A DNA stretch of 64,000 bases from Saccharum officinarum (taxonomy: Eukaryota > Streptophyta > Magnoliopsida > Poales > Poaceae). The notes below the pieces were generated by a model. The model did not search any database. It saw only the letters and a list, made by a program, of their open reading frames with translations, and was not told the origin of the DNA. Numbering within the stretch: the first letter of the stretch is position 1; every line of letters begins with the position of its first letter. The stretch lies in NCBI GenBank assembly GCA_020631735.1, contig CM036231.1, forward strand, positions 6,351,831 to 6,415,830, written 5' to 3'. Made by a program: the position numbers and the translations under genes. Positions 47,697-59,649 of the stretch are shown piece by piece.

Positions 47697-47816
47697 ATGT
47701 GCTTCGTGGAAGATGAACTCACCAACTTCATCCCTGCCATCCAGATTTCTATGCCGATAGGATCGATAGTCTTGCTCATTGTAGTAACACGCCCCTTGCC
47801 ATATGTAAGGCCCTAA
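47697..47816 (+). CDS. 39-codon ORF with one predicted membrane helix, copy 2
   Basis: The ORF encodes MCFVEDELTNFIPAI...IVVTRPLPYVRP, 39 residues, aligned gaplessly with the minus-strand copy at 43823-43704. An acidic N-terminus is followed by a hydrophobic segment (about residues 14-31) and a basic Pro-rich tail with RPLPY. The tail pattern predicts a single-pass membrane peptide with the acidic end outside or lumenal, by the positive-inside rule; this is inference. Upstream purine-rich DNA is also partly shared. The ORF is too short for ordinary gene callers. It lies 496 bases before the ORF at 48312. Confidence 0.5.
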   Translation: MCFVEDELTNFIPAIQISMPIGSIVLLIVVTRPLPYVRP

Positions 47817-48175
47817 GGAAATTTGTTGGAATCAGGGAATTACAATAAAAAGTATGAGTGATTATTGTCGGTGCCAAAAATATCTTTGAGAATCTCGGGC
47901 TCAAAAGAAGAAAAGATGGTGCATCAAATATCTCAACTAGGAGATAAAATGCCAGCAGAAGATCTCTTGTCTGGATCCGCACGGTCATCAATACTACACC
48001 GCCACCACATGGTCATCAAGACTACACCACCACTAAACGATCGTCAAGACTACAACCCTCCATAGTGCCTCACTGTGTAGTGGAACCCACCTTCACTCCT
48101 TCCCTTCCTCCACACACCTTGTGAACCTGGTCAAGTCCGGTCAAAGCGTACACCAGAAGCCTCACCCCCGCCCCT

Positions 48176-48183
48176 CTATAAAA
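48176..48183 (+). promoter_or_regulatory. TATA box upstream of the ORF at 48312
   Basis: CTATAAAA, 129 bases before the ATG, in a C-rich leader. Confidence 0.55.
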
Positions 48184-48311
48184 GGTTAACCCCCACCTTT
48201 TCCCACCAGTCCACTCCAATCATCCCACTGCTAACCTTTTCCACTCACTCCCTTTTTGTGAAAGCAACCGCCTCTCTCGCCCTCCATCACCATCACCACC
48301 AAGCCAGCCAA

Positions 48312-49118
48312 ATGGACGAAGGTGCCTGGACTTGCAGCTACTGCCTCCACACCAACGGTTTCCCCAAGCTCCTTTACGCCACCATGCAAAGACTCGAAAT
48401 CAAAGAGTACCCCGAGTATGAAGGCCGAGAGTACTACAAGCAGCATGTTGAGCGTTGCGAGGTCACCATCTACATCGCTAAGAGCGAAGACTTCCTCGAC
48501 ATCACCGACGACTGGAGCATGACTGCAATCAGATTCCGCTTCACCGACACCTACCAAGCTATCGCCTGCAAGGCCCTACGACACTTGTGCTAGATCTACG
48601 ACAAGCCCATCTCCCGTACGCCAATGAGATTCTTCCCACCGCTAGAGAAGAACCACCCCACCTGGAACGGCCGTGTAGAAGCCCTGCAAGCGCAAGGAGG
48701 AAGCCCCACCCTGAAGCTGATGACTGAGTACCTTCTCGCCCTCGACGAGCAGTATGACAAGCCAGCCGCCAAGCTGAGGGACTACATCACCCGCACCATG
48801 GAAGCCGAAGTATACACCCGGAGACTCTACGTCTACTACACCAAAACACAAGCCCGTGTCGCCATCGTCGAAAGCCGTGAGTTCGCTCTCGCTGAAGCCC
48901 TGAGGACCGCCGAAGAACGCCACACCGAGCAACTGCGGATCGCCTACATCGTCACTCGGCCCAACCGAAGGATGCTCGCCGCCGATGGGCAGGAGCCCGC
49001 GATTCTAGATGGGATCCCTGTCCATCCGCCACAACGAAGAAGGATGGACCCTGCTGTACCGCCCGCACCACCACCATCAGAGGTCCCCGACGCTGAACCC
49101 CTCCTTCCACTCACCTAG
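48312..49118 (+). pseudogene. Grass repeat-associated ORF, copy 2 (one internal amber)
   Basis: One frame of 268 codons from ATG 48312 (MDEGAWTCSYCLHTNGFPK) to TAG 49116-49118, interrupted only by TAG 48591-48593, where copy 1 has CAA (Gln). The final TAG also corresponds to CAG in copy 1 (46136-46138), so the original protein was longer. Residues 1-100 form a Cys/aromatic-rich domain; residues 105-200 (LDEQYDKPAAKLRDYI onward) are probably coiled coil; the C-terminus is Pro-rich. Codon use is GC-rich compared with copy 1. Function unknown. Confidence 0.72.
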
Positions 49119-49694
49119 CCACCATCATGAGAAGAAGGAGATCCTCGCTCTAGCACCATTGAAGGACCCAAGGAGCTCTGCCATGAGGCTCTCTGCCTCA
49201 ACGATGTAGATTAGCCACTCTCGAGGGAGATGTACCCGTAGTTAGCATCTCTTTCCCTCTCTCCATCATTGTATTCCACCGTGACAAACAAATCCATGTA
49301 TTTGGCTCGCAACCTACTACGTGCGTGAGCTATACTAACTAAAGAGGGTGTATGAAGAAGAAACCACACCCTGAGAAGAAAAAAACCAGCGACCGTAAGG
49401 AGTAGACACGCGAATAATACACAGATCTAGCTAATAAAAGATTTAAGGATAAATCTTCTAAGTGGAGTAGATCTGGATCCGACTAAAGAAAACACAGGTG
49501 GAGATAAGTAGAAAAAAGGATGTAAATCTCTGCATGAGAAATGGATCTTAACCTAAGAGCACTGTGATTGTTGCTCAAAAGAAGCATAACCCGAGGATTG
49601 GCACTATAAAACCCAAGAATCAAGCAATGAGAAGGCACCGTGACAAGATGATCATCAAGAAGCTCCACAACCAGAAGATGTGCAGGAACCCAGG

Positions 49695-50010
49695 AATCCT
49701 ACCCAATGTTGTGCTTTGAATCTAGGTGCGTTGGTTGCTTGAGCTCAACTCCATCGAATACTTCTTTACACTAACATGTCATTGATTTGATGGCCTAGAA
49801 TAGGCATCATGTAATGACAACCAACCTCTATTTTCCTTTAAAGCATTCTAATGAGAAAAGCTATATTCCCTTTCCTTCCCATATTTTCTCAACATTTAAT
49901 GTACAAAGTAGACCAACCTTTCGTACCAACACGCTGAGAAAACATATTAGACATTTCTATACATTCCTATACTGAGCACATCACCCACAACGAAGCGGCA
50001 GCAGTGGCTA
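49695..50010 (+). repeat. Downstream duplicated module, copy 2
   Basis: Partner of 46516-46836, ending GGCAGCAGTGGCTA. The stretch between 49230 and 49690 (A-rich, no gene) is not shared with copy 1. Confidence 0.85.
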
Positions 50011-50263
50011 GTATATTTTATATGTTGTTCATTGCTGTAATTAAATCTCATAAATTTACAGGTCGTCCGGTATACCGGATAAGTTCAGTATACATATATA
50101 TCGTGACTGTTTTTTTTTGTCTGTTTTTAGACTTCTTGTTTATGCTCAATTTTGCTATGTTCTCTGTTTCTCATAAGTTCATCTAATCACCAATTGGCTT
50201 GTGTGAACTCTGTTCGCTGCATTTGAGTTTTTGTTGCTGTAGGGATAGCAGCCGAAATCGAAA

Positions 50264-50363
50264 NNNNNNNNNNNNNNNNNNNNNNNNNNNNNNNNNNNNN
50301 NNNNNNNNNNNNNNNNNNNNNNNNNNNNNNNNNNNNNNNNNNNNNNNNNNNNNNNNNNNNNNN
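50264..50363. other. Assembly gap (100 N)
   Basis: Exactly 100 N, the conventional length for a scaffold gap of unknown size. Features on its two sides need not be adjacent in the genome. Confidence 0.99.
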
Positions 50364-50390
50364 GTAAGAGTCTAGACACCGATAGAAGCT

Positions 50391-50950
50391 CATGACTAGG
50401 GAGGTCAATGCGGTCGCCCTAGGTGAAGCCGTCCCGGGCTTCCTCAAATGGTCAGAAACCATGATCACTTTTGATAGAAAGGATCACTCTGACCACATTC
50501 CGCAACCGGGGCACTTCCCCCTTGTCATCGACCCAATCAATGGCAAGACCCGCCTGTCTTGAGTCCTCATGGACAGTGGGAGCAGCCTCAACCTTCTCTA
50601 CGCCGAGGCTTATGACACCATGGGGCTCTCACGGGCGGTGATACGACCGTCCGGCGCCCCATTCCACAGAGTCATACCCGGGCTTCAGGCCATCCCCCTT
50701 GGGCAGGTCGACTTACCCATGACATTCGGAGGTTGAACCAATTTCCACATGGAAACGCTCACCTTCGAAATAGAGGATTTTCCCAGCGCCTACCACGCCA
50801 TCCTGGGCCGACCATGCTATGCCAAGTTTATGGCCGTCTCCAACTACACCTACCTAAAGCTTAAGATGCCGGTCCTCATGGAATCATCACTATAGGCGGC
50901 GACCTCCAGCAGGCCCACCTCTGTGAACGGGAAAACTATGACATCGCGAT
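50391..50950 (+). pseudogene. Tat-type gypsy aspartic protease fragment (plus strand)
   Basis: The frame reads a retroviral-type protease region: VLMDSGSSLNLLYAEAYD, with the catalytic Asp codon at 50572-50574, and YHAILGRPCYAKFMAVSNYT further on. In-frame TGA codons at 50560-50562 and near 50735 and a TAG near 50894 inactivate it. Both TGA codons could derive from CGA by C-to-T change. The family region is the same as in the minus-strand element at 20701-21016 but the sequence is clearly different (DSGS versus DGGS). No reverse transcriptase or integrase follows. Confidence 0.88.
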
Positions 50951-51651
50951 AGCCACATGCCAACCCTCGGGGGCTAAACCTAAACATGACTTTCCTACGC
51001 GATAGGGGAGCGCATGGAGGTCGCACTCCGTGATCTCAGCCGCAGCATGTGGCGAAGCAGGCAATGACATGGCATGAGGACGACGCGGTCAACGAGCGTA
51101 AGAGGACTCATGACATAGCGCATTCCTCGATTTGATGGGCTGGGTGCTCTAGGCCTCGCCGCGTCAAGCACCGCGGATGACGAAAGCCACAACCAGTGGC
51201 ATGGACACCGTCCACATCAGTGCTATTCTAAGCCAATTGAGGAGACTTGTACATAACGACCAATGAATCCTCCCTACGCCTAGAAATCGCAACACACCTT
51301 AATGAGCGCACGATGAAGTGACACTCTGACAGTGCGTGCGACCCCAAGCGACCCGTGATGATTAGCGCGTGCCAGTTGATATCTCTCATGCATGGGGGCT
51401 ACAACGTGGCATTCTGCTCACCGATGCTCATCAGAAGAAAGATCATCATGACCTAAAAGAGAGAGGACGATGAAAGGCGCACTGCCACTAGATCTGTCCT
51501 AGAATGCTCTGGTCACAAAAACAGAGTCGCACTAAGCTAAGCTTCGTGGGTCAATCCCCAGGCAAGGTTGCACGACTATGGCATTCAAATGATCAGGTTG
51601 TCGGCAAGCACACAAAAGCAAAAGAAGCATGAGATACAAACTAAAAAATTC
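50951..51651 (+). other. Decayed internal region of the Tat-type element
   Basis: No coding motif is recognised. It leads to a region with opposite-strand coding features. Confidence 0.4.
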
Positions 51652-54191
51652 CTTTATTAAAAGACCCTAGGTACAACATAAGGTCCCTAGCCACCATCGT
51701 GGAGGATGTCCTCCATGTCTATGGCGGCCATGATGGCAGCCGTAGTGGTGGCAAAGCCGCCAACCAGCTCCACCCGCTCTGCCTACCCGACATGATTGAG
51801 GAACTTGGGTGCCCCTTGATGGAAGTCCTAGCCAGTATAGAGCTAGAGGGCGGCGAGGGTGACCCCGGCTCCCTACCGGGTTCCGGCCACCACCGCGCGT
51901 TCACGGTCCTCCATTAGAAGGACCTCCCAGAGGCGAGCCTCCTTCGTCTCATGGCGAGAGGCTGCCAGCTGCTCCCCCAATGGTGACAACAAGAGGACGG
52001 CCATCGCCTACACGGCGGCTGTCTCCCTCCTGAGGCCTCGAGGGCCACCTAGACGGTGTCATGATAGCGCTCTAGCCGGCACACCTCGCAGATGGCGTTA
52101 GAGTAGCGCTGGTGGGCCTTGTACGCCCCATGGATGAGCTCATGGAACTCACGCTGATCCTCTGAAGAAGACAACGATGACGAGCTCAACCCCCTAGTGG
52201 GTGGGGTCACAACACGAGTGGCACTGGCGGCCCCTACGGATGCGGCTTGGGTGGCAACCCTGCTAAACACGCACAGTCAACACAGGTCAAACCCTCAAAC
52301 TTGAACATCATCCGAATGCACTTACCCCTAATTACATAGGCAAGGACGGATAGGCGGCGGCGCCCTGCCTGCACCCGACAACTCCTCCAATGGCCGTTTG
52401 CTGTGGCTCATCCCCGTCGGTGAGAAAGGAACTCCGGACGTGCAAAAGCGAGAATAGGGAAGTAGTGGAGCAGGCGACTCAAATGAATGCCTCCCTGCCG
52501 TACCACTCCAAGAGTATTTGTAGCCACCAAGGGCACTTATGGCAAATGTGCATTCATTCACATTTACTAACCGCTTGGAGAACCCCGCAGAGTAGGTGCA
52601 GCAATCGAAGGGAAGGTGGAACAATGGTTGCCCATGCAGTGGCGCGAGACAAGTAAGATGCACACAACCCCACTCTTTTCATATCATTTTGATTTGTGCC
52701 CCCACGTTCCGCGATGCACGACCCCTCATGAGTGGACGCCATTATGCCACGATGTGACTAGGGAGGCCAACCGCACCCTGAGATTGTGCGCGGAGCAACC
52801 CGCCACGAACATGACCCCGTGTCAAGCTTAGGAAACCCACTCTTGGGTTGGTCCTTATAAGGGCTCAAGACCACAAAAGGGATAGAGGTAGAGAGGAGAT
52901 GGGAACGTGCGGCTCTAATCAGTGGTGCATAGCCACATGACCGTCTCTCTCTGTGTCTGAGTCATCCGCTTCAAAGTCTCCCGGGTTGACCCCATCTAGG
53001 GGGAGGCATCTTGCCCCCTGGCCGCTGCGGAGGTGTCTGGGGACCAACGAGAATGATGGCCAATGATTTATGGGACATCTCTGATGAGGCACAACCGAAG
53101 TCCATGTCGATTGGGGAGGATTTTGGGTCCCACTCGGATTACCCATCGACCCTGACAAGGCACAGTGCTCTGACCGTGTGGTTACAGTGGACATGCCTCT
53201 CCCCACGTGGGATGAAACCAAGCCTACCTATAATAGGACGCCACGACCTCTCAAGGTCAGTAGGAGCACCGAGAAAATGGGAGTCGGGTCCCCATGACCC
53301 CATAAAAGGGCCGAAACCAAGACCGAGATCCCTCCCAGCACCTCCAGGTCTAAAGACCAAGGGCTAGCTTTAAAGACTCACAAACTGTCAGAGGTCCACG
53401 ACCTCTCTAGGAGGGATCTATGAAGCATACGGCCCGGGCAACGGAGCAAGTGACTTCCATATGAAGCGATGCGGAACCCAAAATGTGATCATGGCTCAAT
53501 CATGTGGAAAAAGCGAAAAGGTCCAAGACCTACAAGCCAATGCACGATCGCAGATAACCTCATGAACATGCAAAAAAGGTTGAGAAAATGTTTTCTTGCA
53601 TTAAGCCAAAAGCCATGATCCTAACCCCATGACCCGGGGGCTCGCAACAGGCTCCAAGGAAAACCCAAATACACAGAAAAGAGCGTTCTTTTCATTCAAA
53701 TCCCCGGATGTACAAGAGCAGTTGAGCTGCTTGGAAATGTGCTAAATCTTGACTCTGCTGCCTAGGCGGCGGCGTCGGGGTCCCCAGAGGCACATGCTAC
53801 AAGTGCAGGAGGAAGAAGATGGGAAATCGCTTCACTCCCCTTCTTGTAGCATCACAACCTCTGGGGCAGAAAGGCGCGGGGAGGACAAGACGAGAATGGG
53901 ATCAAGCGCGCAGGCCACCACCATCATGCTTCGGAAAGCATGATGGGGACACCAAGGGATAGCAACGCCTCCCCCGGACCACGGGCAACTTCTAGGAGTA
54001 GCCCATAGGCTCTGGGAGCAGTTGATTGTTGCCCTTGGCGCTCGAGTTTCAGTGACCCGAAACCTACGGGTTCGGGGAAGCGCTAAAACCCCGAGAGCTT
54101 GCGGTTGGCCTGAACACCGCCTCAATCCTCCCCTGCTCAGAAGATCCCTTCTAGCACCAGCTATTGGAAAGGGCGACCATCTCTCTCTCAT
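51652..54191 (-). pseudogene. Decayed antisense ORF region of the Tat-type element
   Basis: Minus-strand frames at 54191-53832, 52663-52328, 52270-52049 and 51904-51719 lie between the protease remnant and the 3' LTR. The segment EFHELIHGAYKAHQRYSNAI (in 52270-52049) looks like the start of a coiled coil. AATAAAGG on the minus strand at 51659-51652 could be the polyadenylation signal of such a unit. Tat-clade elements are known to carry extra ORFs, sometimes antisense, in this place. Stops and frame changes are frequent, so no product is claimed. Confidence 0.4.
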
Positions 54192-54653
54192 GTCCTCGCC
54201 CTCCTAGCAGGAAAGGAGGGGAGCAATTTATAATCACGGCCACAAATAATTCAAACAGAAGGCTGGCACACATTTATAGGCCCAAGGGCAGACCGAACAG
54301 CCTGAAACTCCCACGCCGCATGGCAAACCATGGGAGGTCACAGCCAACGTTAGATGCCCGCGTAAAGCAAAGGCAGGGCCAGTATGACGTTGACAAGATT
54401 GCTCAATCCCGCCTGGGTCATGAGCCCCCAATGTACCACACTAATACGGCAAGGCTCAGCGGTCACGTACCACATCATTAGGGCGTCCTGATGGGGCAAA
54501 ACACAATGGCCACCTACCGCATTAAACGCACCAGCCCACAAGGGGGTGGGCAACAAAGCTCAGACAGGCTAAGACTATGAACCCATGCTCAATGCGCATG
54601 CATCTCAGCGCTTTCATGATCACTTCATGATCATAAAAATGCTCGAGGGCTAC

Positions 54654-55860
54654 TGTCAGGGTCAAAACCCTGGGTTGTCTCAAGGCATCGATTAGTTAGC
54701 AGGTCACGCGTCCCGTAATACACCAACTAGCGAAAGCCCGAACGACTGAGGCCCAGCTAAGCCAAGCGAACTAGGTCAGATGCCAAGGCCGGGGTCAGCC
54801 ACGACCCCTCCTTCGTGCCTTAGCCACACAGCACTGGAAAGGCGCATGAACTCTCCCTCGTCACGACCCCTGGAAGGAAAGGGGAGAGGTCGAGTGCAGC
54901 CAAGCGTGCCTACTCTGACAAGAACATGCACACCGCACTAACCTCGCAAGGGCTGAGAGGACAGCAGTCACCTCGGTCCGGTCAGATGCTACTCCTATGC
55001 CACATCGCACGGACAAGACAATACCGCCCCCAGGCGGTGACGATGGGCACGATGACCACCGGCCAGGTATGGCCAGACAAGATGCATGTACGACCTCACC
55101 CACTATGGGATGGGATCCACAACAAAGGCTTTGACTTGAAGGGCATCCAGGCTGGCGGGTACCATGACCCCAATGGTAGGGATTGTGCCCCTTTGCTCCT
55201 CAAGACAACAAGGCGATCATCGACCTGGGGGCAGCCATCAACTCCTGTACGACGCCCCAGGAGACTAGGAGATGATAATGAAGACCACGACAAAGATCAT
55301 GTCACATAGGATAACTGGCGAACCACCACCATGCCTATAGTGTTGACATGACCGACACAGTAAGCTCCACGCCGCACCACGCCGTGACATGGCCACAAGA
55401 CCGTGATGACAACCACGCTGAACGTGCACCTCAAGACGGCATAGCTTGCAGGCCAAGTTAGTTAGGACCTCCCTCAGGCTTGTGACCCTTCGGTCAGGAG
55501 AACCTCCTCCATTATATGCGCCCTGGCCCCGAACTCTATATAAGGGTAGCCAGGGCACCCATCTCAGGACATCCTCTACCATTTCGTTCAATCACCATAG
55601 TAGTAGGGCTCCTAGAGCTTCCCTTCGGGCAGCCCATCACCTAGCTTAGGTTCTTCCACCTATTCCACCATTCTTGCACCTCCCATTGTAAGAACTTCAG
55701 AGCATTCAAGCGAGGAACACGAACTCGATCATCTCTAAGACTAGACGGGCTCTAGCTTGAACCAGTATAAATCCTCATGTCTTGTGGATGCTGCCGTCGT
55801 CTTCCTAGAGCAGCGTGGCAATCGTATAAATTTACTAGCCCAGTTTACATAACACCAACA
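54654..55860 (+). repeat. 3' LTR of the Tat-type element
   Basis: It starts TGTCAGGGTCAAAACCCTG after a CGAGGGCTAC purine-biased tract and ends ACATAACACCAACA, 1207 bp. TATATAAG at 55537-55544 is the likely promoter TATA box, 320 bases before the LTR end. TGTC...GACA-like ends are typical of Tat-clade LTRs. The TSD cannot be checked because the 5' side is lost beyond the gap. Confidence 0.82.
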
Positions 55861-56347
55861 CTACTAGAGACTTTTATACCATGCCTTCATTTGGGAAAAT
55901 ATAAATGAACGATACCCGAATACTTCCAAGTGAAATCTGTGTGCTTGCGGAATATTTCTGTATGCGTTCAGAAATATCGTCACGGCATTTCTGGTGCCAT
56001 TGCTAGGAAACTCAAATCTTAGTAGTGACGTTAAGAAATGCCAACACCCCCCATGCTGCACAACAAGATCCAGGCACTAGCTGCAATAGAAGAAAGGGAG
56101 AATCAAAATCCCAAGTCACCAAGCACTTTCCTAGCCATGCACGCCACCTCTCCTTTGTCGTGAAAAAATATATTATAACATATTTTCACAAATTAAAATG
56201 TTCCTGGCAAATAGAAAAGGAAAAATCTTCACTAAAAGATGTTCATGTCACATGATGTGGTACACACATAGAACACAATACACACAAATACCTTTATAGA
56301 AGATGTAAACAAAGAATAATGTGATTTTTTCACGTAGGTTTGTTGTG
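55861..56347. other. Noncoding, nothing recognised
   Basis: AT-rich spacer between the Tat-type LTR and a solo LTR. No gene or repeat identified. Confidence 0.4.
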
Positions 56348-56352
56348 CAAGA

Positions 56353-57737
56353 TGTAAGGAAAATGGACCCTTGGCCCATTTAGTTTGGATTTTGGTGTTT
56401 GATGATCAACATGACCAAGTTGGACTAATATGTTTGCAAGTGTTTATTTTGTAGTTCAATAGGATGCAAATGCTGTCTTGGACCGAGATTGGAACGAGAA
56501 GAATTGATCAACACTCAAAAGTAGATACTAGAGGAAGTGTTGACAACTTAGAAGAGAAGCTAGGAGTTCAAGATGCAAAGGAGATAAAGCCTGGAGGATG
56601 ACACGTGAAGAAACGGAAGAAGACAGCGCTGCCCAGGCAACGCGGGACTCTCTGGTGAGCCATCGAACAGGCATTGTAGCAGGTGTCAGGCAACCAGGAA
56701 ACCACAACCAGGCAGTCAGCAGACGACAAGGTGCGCACCGGACATGTCCAGTACATCGGATAGGGCACCGCCATTTAATTCCAGAGCGGCAATTTTGGAG
56801 CCAGAGGCACCGGAAAAAGAGGCACTGGACTGTCCGGTGCACCGGACAATAAACAGTGCTCCAACAGTCGGTTTGCCAGTGGCGCAACAGCTAGCTGACG
56901 TGGCAGGCACCGGACTATCCGATGGGTGGCACTGGACTGTCCAGTGACCATGCAGTGAGCTGCATCTTGCCTACAACAACTAGGGCTTACGGTCACTTGT
57001 GATTAGTGTAGGTGCTTTGTGTAGACCCGCTCATATGCGCATGTTCTAGGCTTAGGTCTAGTTGCTAGTGAGGTTTGCATACCTCTTAATCAAAGGAGCT
57101 TGTGCGCACCGTGCTTGTACTCGACAGGGCTTGTAAGTCTTGCAAGACCACACCAACCGCGCTTGTGGTGTGGCTGCCACTATGTACGAAGGGACCAAGG
57201 TCCATGGCGTTTCAGTCAAAAGCTTTATAGTGAAGACGGCGGGGAGCGATCTAGGAGAGGCTTGCTGAAAGGCACATCGGAGATCCACTTCCATGTGGGG
57301 AAGGCCCGAGGCTATCCATGAAGTTACCCGACTGGGAGCTTGGCCCTTGCGAGGGCTTCCTTATGAGGGGCTTCAATGAGGACTAAGGGGGACGTTTGCG
57401 CGCTTCTCGATACCTCGGTAAAAATACCAGAGTTGTCAACTGGAGTTTGCATCTCTACCTCATCTTTAGTTTCCACATTTATATTGCAATCTTGGTTGTG
57501 TGCTTTACCTTTCCTAACTTAGTTGATAGGCTAGTTAATAGGATTGGAACCTAGGTTGCATAACTCTTTTGTGGTAGAGACAACAACACAGTAGCAAAAC
57601 CGTAGTTGCACTTTTAGATAGTTTATTTATTTGCATAGGTTTTGCTAACGTGAAAATTAGAGGCTACAGTTAGAAGTAGAATTTTAAGTTGCCTAATTCA
57701 CCGCCCTCTTAGGCTCTTAGGCGTCACGGTCCTTCCA
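56353..57737 (+). repeat. Solo copia-type LTR with TSD CAAGA
   Basis: It starts TGTAAGGAAAATGGACCC and ends GGTCCTTCCA, 1385 bp, flanked by CAAGA at 56348-56352 and 57738-57742. The end region ATTCACCGCCCTCTTAGG resembles Opie/SIRE-like LTR ends. It holds repeated CACCGGAC and TGTCCGGTG motifs (56735-56945). No internal region is present, so it is a recombination product. Confidence 0.9.
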
Positions 57738-57742
57738 CAAGA

Positions 57743-58520
57743 TCAATGGAGATCTATGCCACCATTGCTCTTGTGTGTCTTGTGTGCCCAGTTCGGCTGC
57801 TTGTAAAAGCAGCTTCTCGCTATCTGCACAGTGTATGTGTGAGAGGCAGAGTAGCTGTAGCGGCTGTATAAATTAGCTGCCAAACAGGCCCGCTTTTTTA
57901 TCTCTAGGGGGCATATGCCCTCATGTGCATCCAACGCTTTCTCCTGCTGCATATGTATTCTCATGATGCACATCTCTCTCATGTTGCATACGTATCCTCA
58001 TGCGCATCCAGCGATAATGCAACTGATATGGCAAAAGCTAGCCCACACTGTGTTAGATACCTTGGCAATTCTCATGGCAACTTATGGGTCAGAGATCATC
58101 TCTATTAGAAAAAAAAAGAAGAGGACCAATGGTGGTCTTCCGTGCAATAGGTGTGATGTGTTATGCAGAGCGACATCGAATGAGAGGGTGTTAAAAATAT
58201 GACACCAACATAGGCGGAACTAGGCACCCAAAGTTGAGTCAAAGAAAACCTAAACCTGATTAGGTGATGTATAGTCATGTCCCCAACCCATCTAGTTGAG
58301 CTAGGTTCACTTTTGAAAGGTGGGTGCTCATATTGTCAGTAAAGGATAGAGGAGTATCTAGGGCATACTGGGATGTCGGTAGAGATGGCGGCACGACAAT
58401 GAGAGGTGGAGATGAAGTGGAGGTGTGGGGTGGTGGTGGCGATGCTAGTCACCATGGGACAGGAAGAGGGAGTGGGTGAAGACATGACTATAGTGCCAAA
58501 AACATGAGAACTCCTATAAC
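57743..58520. other. Noncoding, nothing recognised
   Basis: A short direct repeat around ATGCACATCTCTCTCATG and CTCATGCGCATCCA lies at 57915-58010. No gene supported. Confidence 0.4.
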
Positions 58521-58523
58521 AAT

Positions 58524-58554
58524 CACTACGGCAGAAAGTGCCTTTGCCTAGCGC
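58524..58554 (+). repeat. CACTA left terminal inverted repeat
   Basis: CACTACGGCAGAAAGTGCC followed by TTTGCCTAGCGC; pairs with 62813-62843 with six mismatches in 31. Confidence 0.9.
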
Positions 58555-59610
58555 CTGGGTCTTTGCCGAGCGCTATTTATCGGGCGCTCGGCAAAGGCCA
58601 CCTTTGCCTAGCGCCGGGCTTTCGGCAAAGAATACGCTCGGTAATGACTCCTTTGCCTAGCGCCATGCCCTCGGCAAAGAGAAACACTCGGCAAAGAATG
58701 TCTTTGCCAAGCGCCAGGCGCTCGACAAAGGATAGCACTCGGCAAAGAGCCACCACGGAATATACTGTCGTTCTTTGCCGAGCGCCCTCCGTTAGGCGCT
58801 CGGCAAAGGTGGCTCTTTGCCGAGCGCCCTGCGTTAGGCGCTCGACAAAGGTGGCTCTTTGCCGAGTGCCAACCTTGGCGCTCGGCAAAGGCACCTCTTT
58901 GCCGAGCGCTGACATTTGGCGCTCGGCAAAGAATTTTCTTTTTTTTTTGTTTTTTTGTTTCAAACTTTTTTGTCATGCATTACACATTATTTAAAAGTAT
59001 ATGTTAAGTTTTGGTACTTTTTTAAATCTTTTTACTATTTATCGTTAGTTTATTTGATTTAATTGAATTTCTCTGATAAACGCGTGTTTGAACTGTAGGT
59101 GCATCGAATCTCCGAATTGGACGGTTCGAAAATTGATATTCGCATTACTTAGCGTATGTTAAGGCCGTATCCTGGAGCACGCATGAAATATCGAACATCT
59201 AGCGCACGGAACACGGCGACCAAGTTGCGCGTGAAGTGCTATTAAATTAAAAAAAAGCAAACAAAGTTCGAAAATCACAAAACTTAGCGAAATGTCTTTG
59301 GAGCACATGTGGAGGCTATGGTCAAAATTTGGTAAAGTTTCGTGCACGTTGTCACGTAAGTTAGTTAGAAAATATGGCGCTCGGCATAGTAAATTCAAAA
59401 AAACAAATTAAAAAAAACAAAAAATTCTTTGCCGAGCGCCTCCGATCTGGCGCTCGGCAAAGGAGTGTACAGTACTTAAACGAATAAAAAAACAAATTCA
59501 CAAAAACAAATTTAAAAAAAACGAAAAAATCTTTGCCTAGCGCCCGCGATCTGGCGCTCGGCAAAGGCACCTCTTTGCCGAGCGCCAGATCGCGGGCGCT
59601 AGGCATAGGG
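58550..59610. repeat. CACTA left subterminal repeats
   Basis: Inverted pairs of CTTTGCCGAGCGC and GCGCTCGGCAAAG cluster at 58550-58935 and again at 59425-59610, separated by about 480 bp of AT-rich DNA. These are the likely binding sites for a TNPA-like protein. Open frames across them are shadows of the repeat. Confidence 0.85.
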
Positions 59611-59649
59611 CGTCTCCTTATTTACATGAGCCGGCCAAAATTGAAAAAA

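Noticed and set aside
50179..50468. Frames spanning the N gap
   Set aside because: They are created by reading through undetermined bases.
58550..58990. Overlapping minus-strand frames of 120-130 codons with Leu-Cys-Arg-Ala repeats
   Set aside because: They are translations of the CTTTGCCGAGCGC subterminal repeats of the CACTA element.
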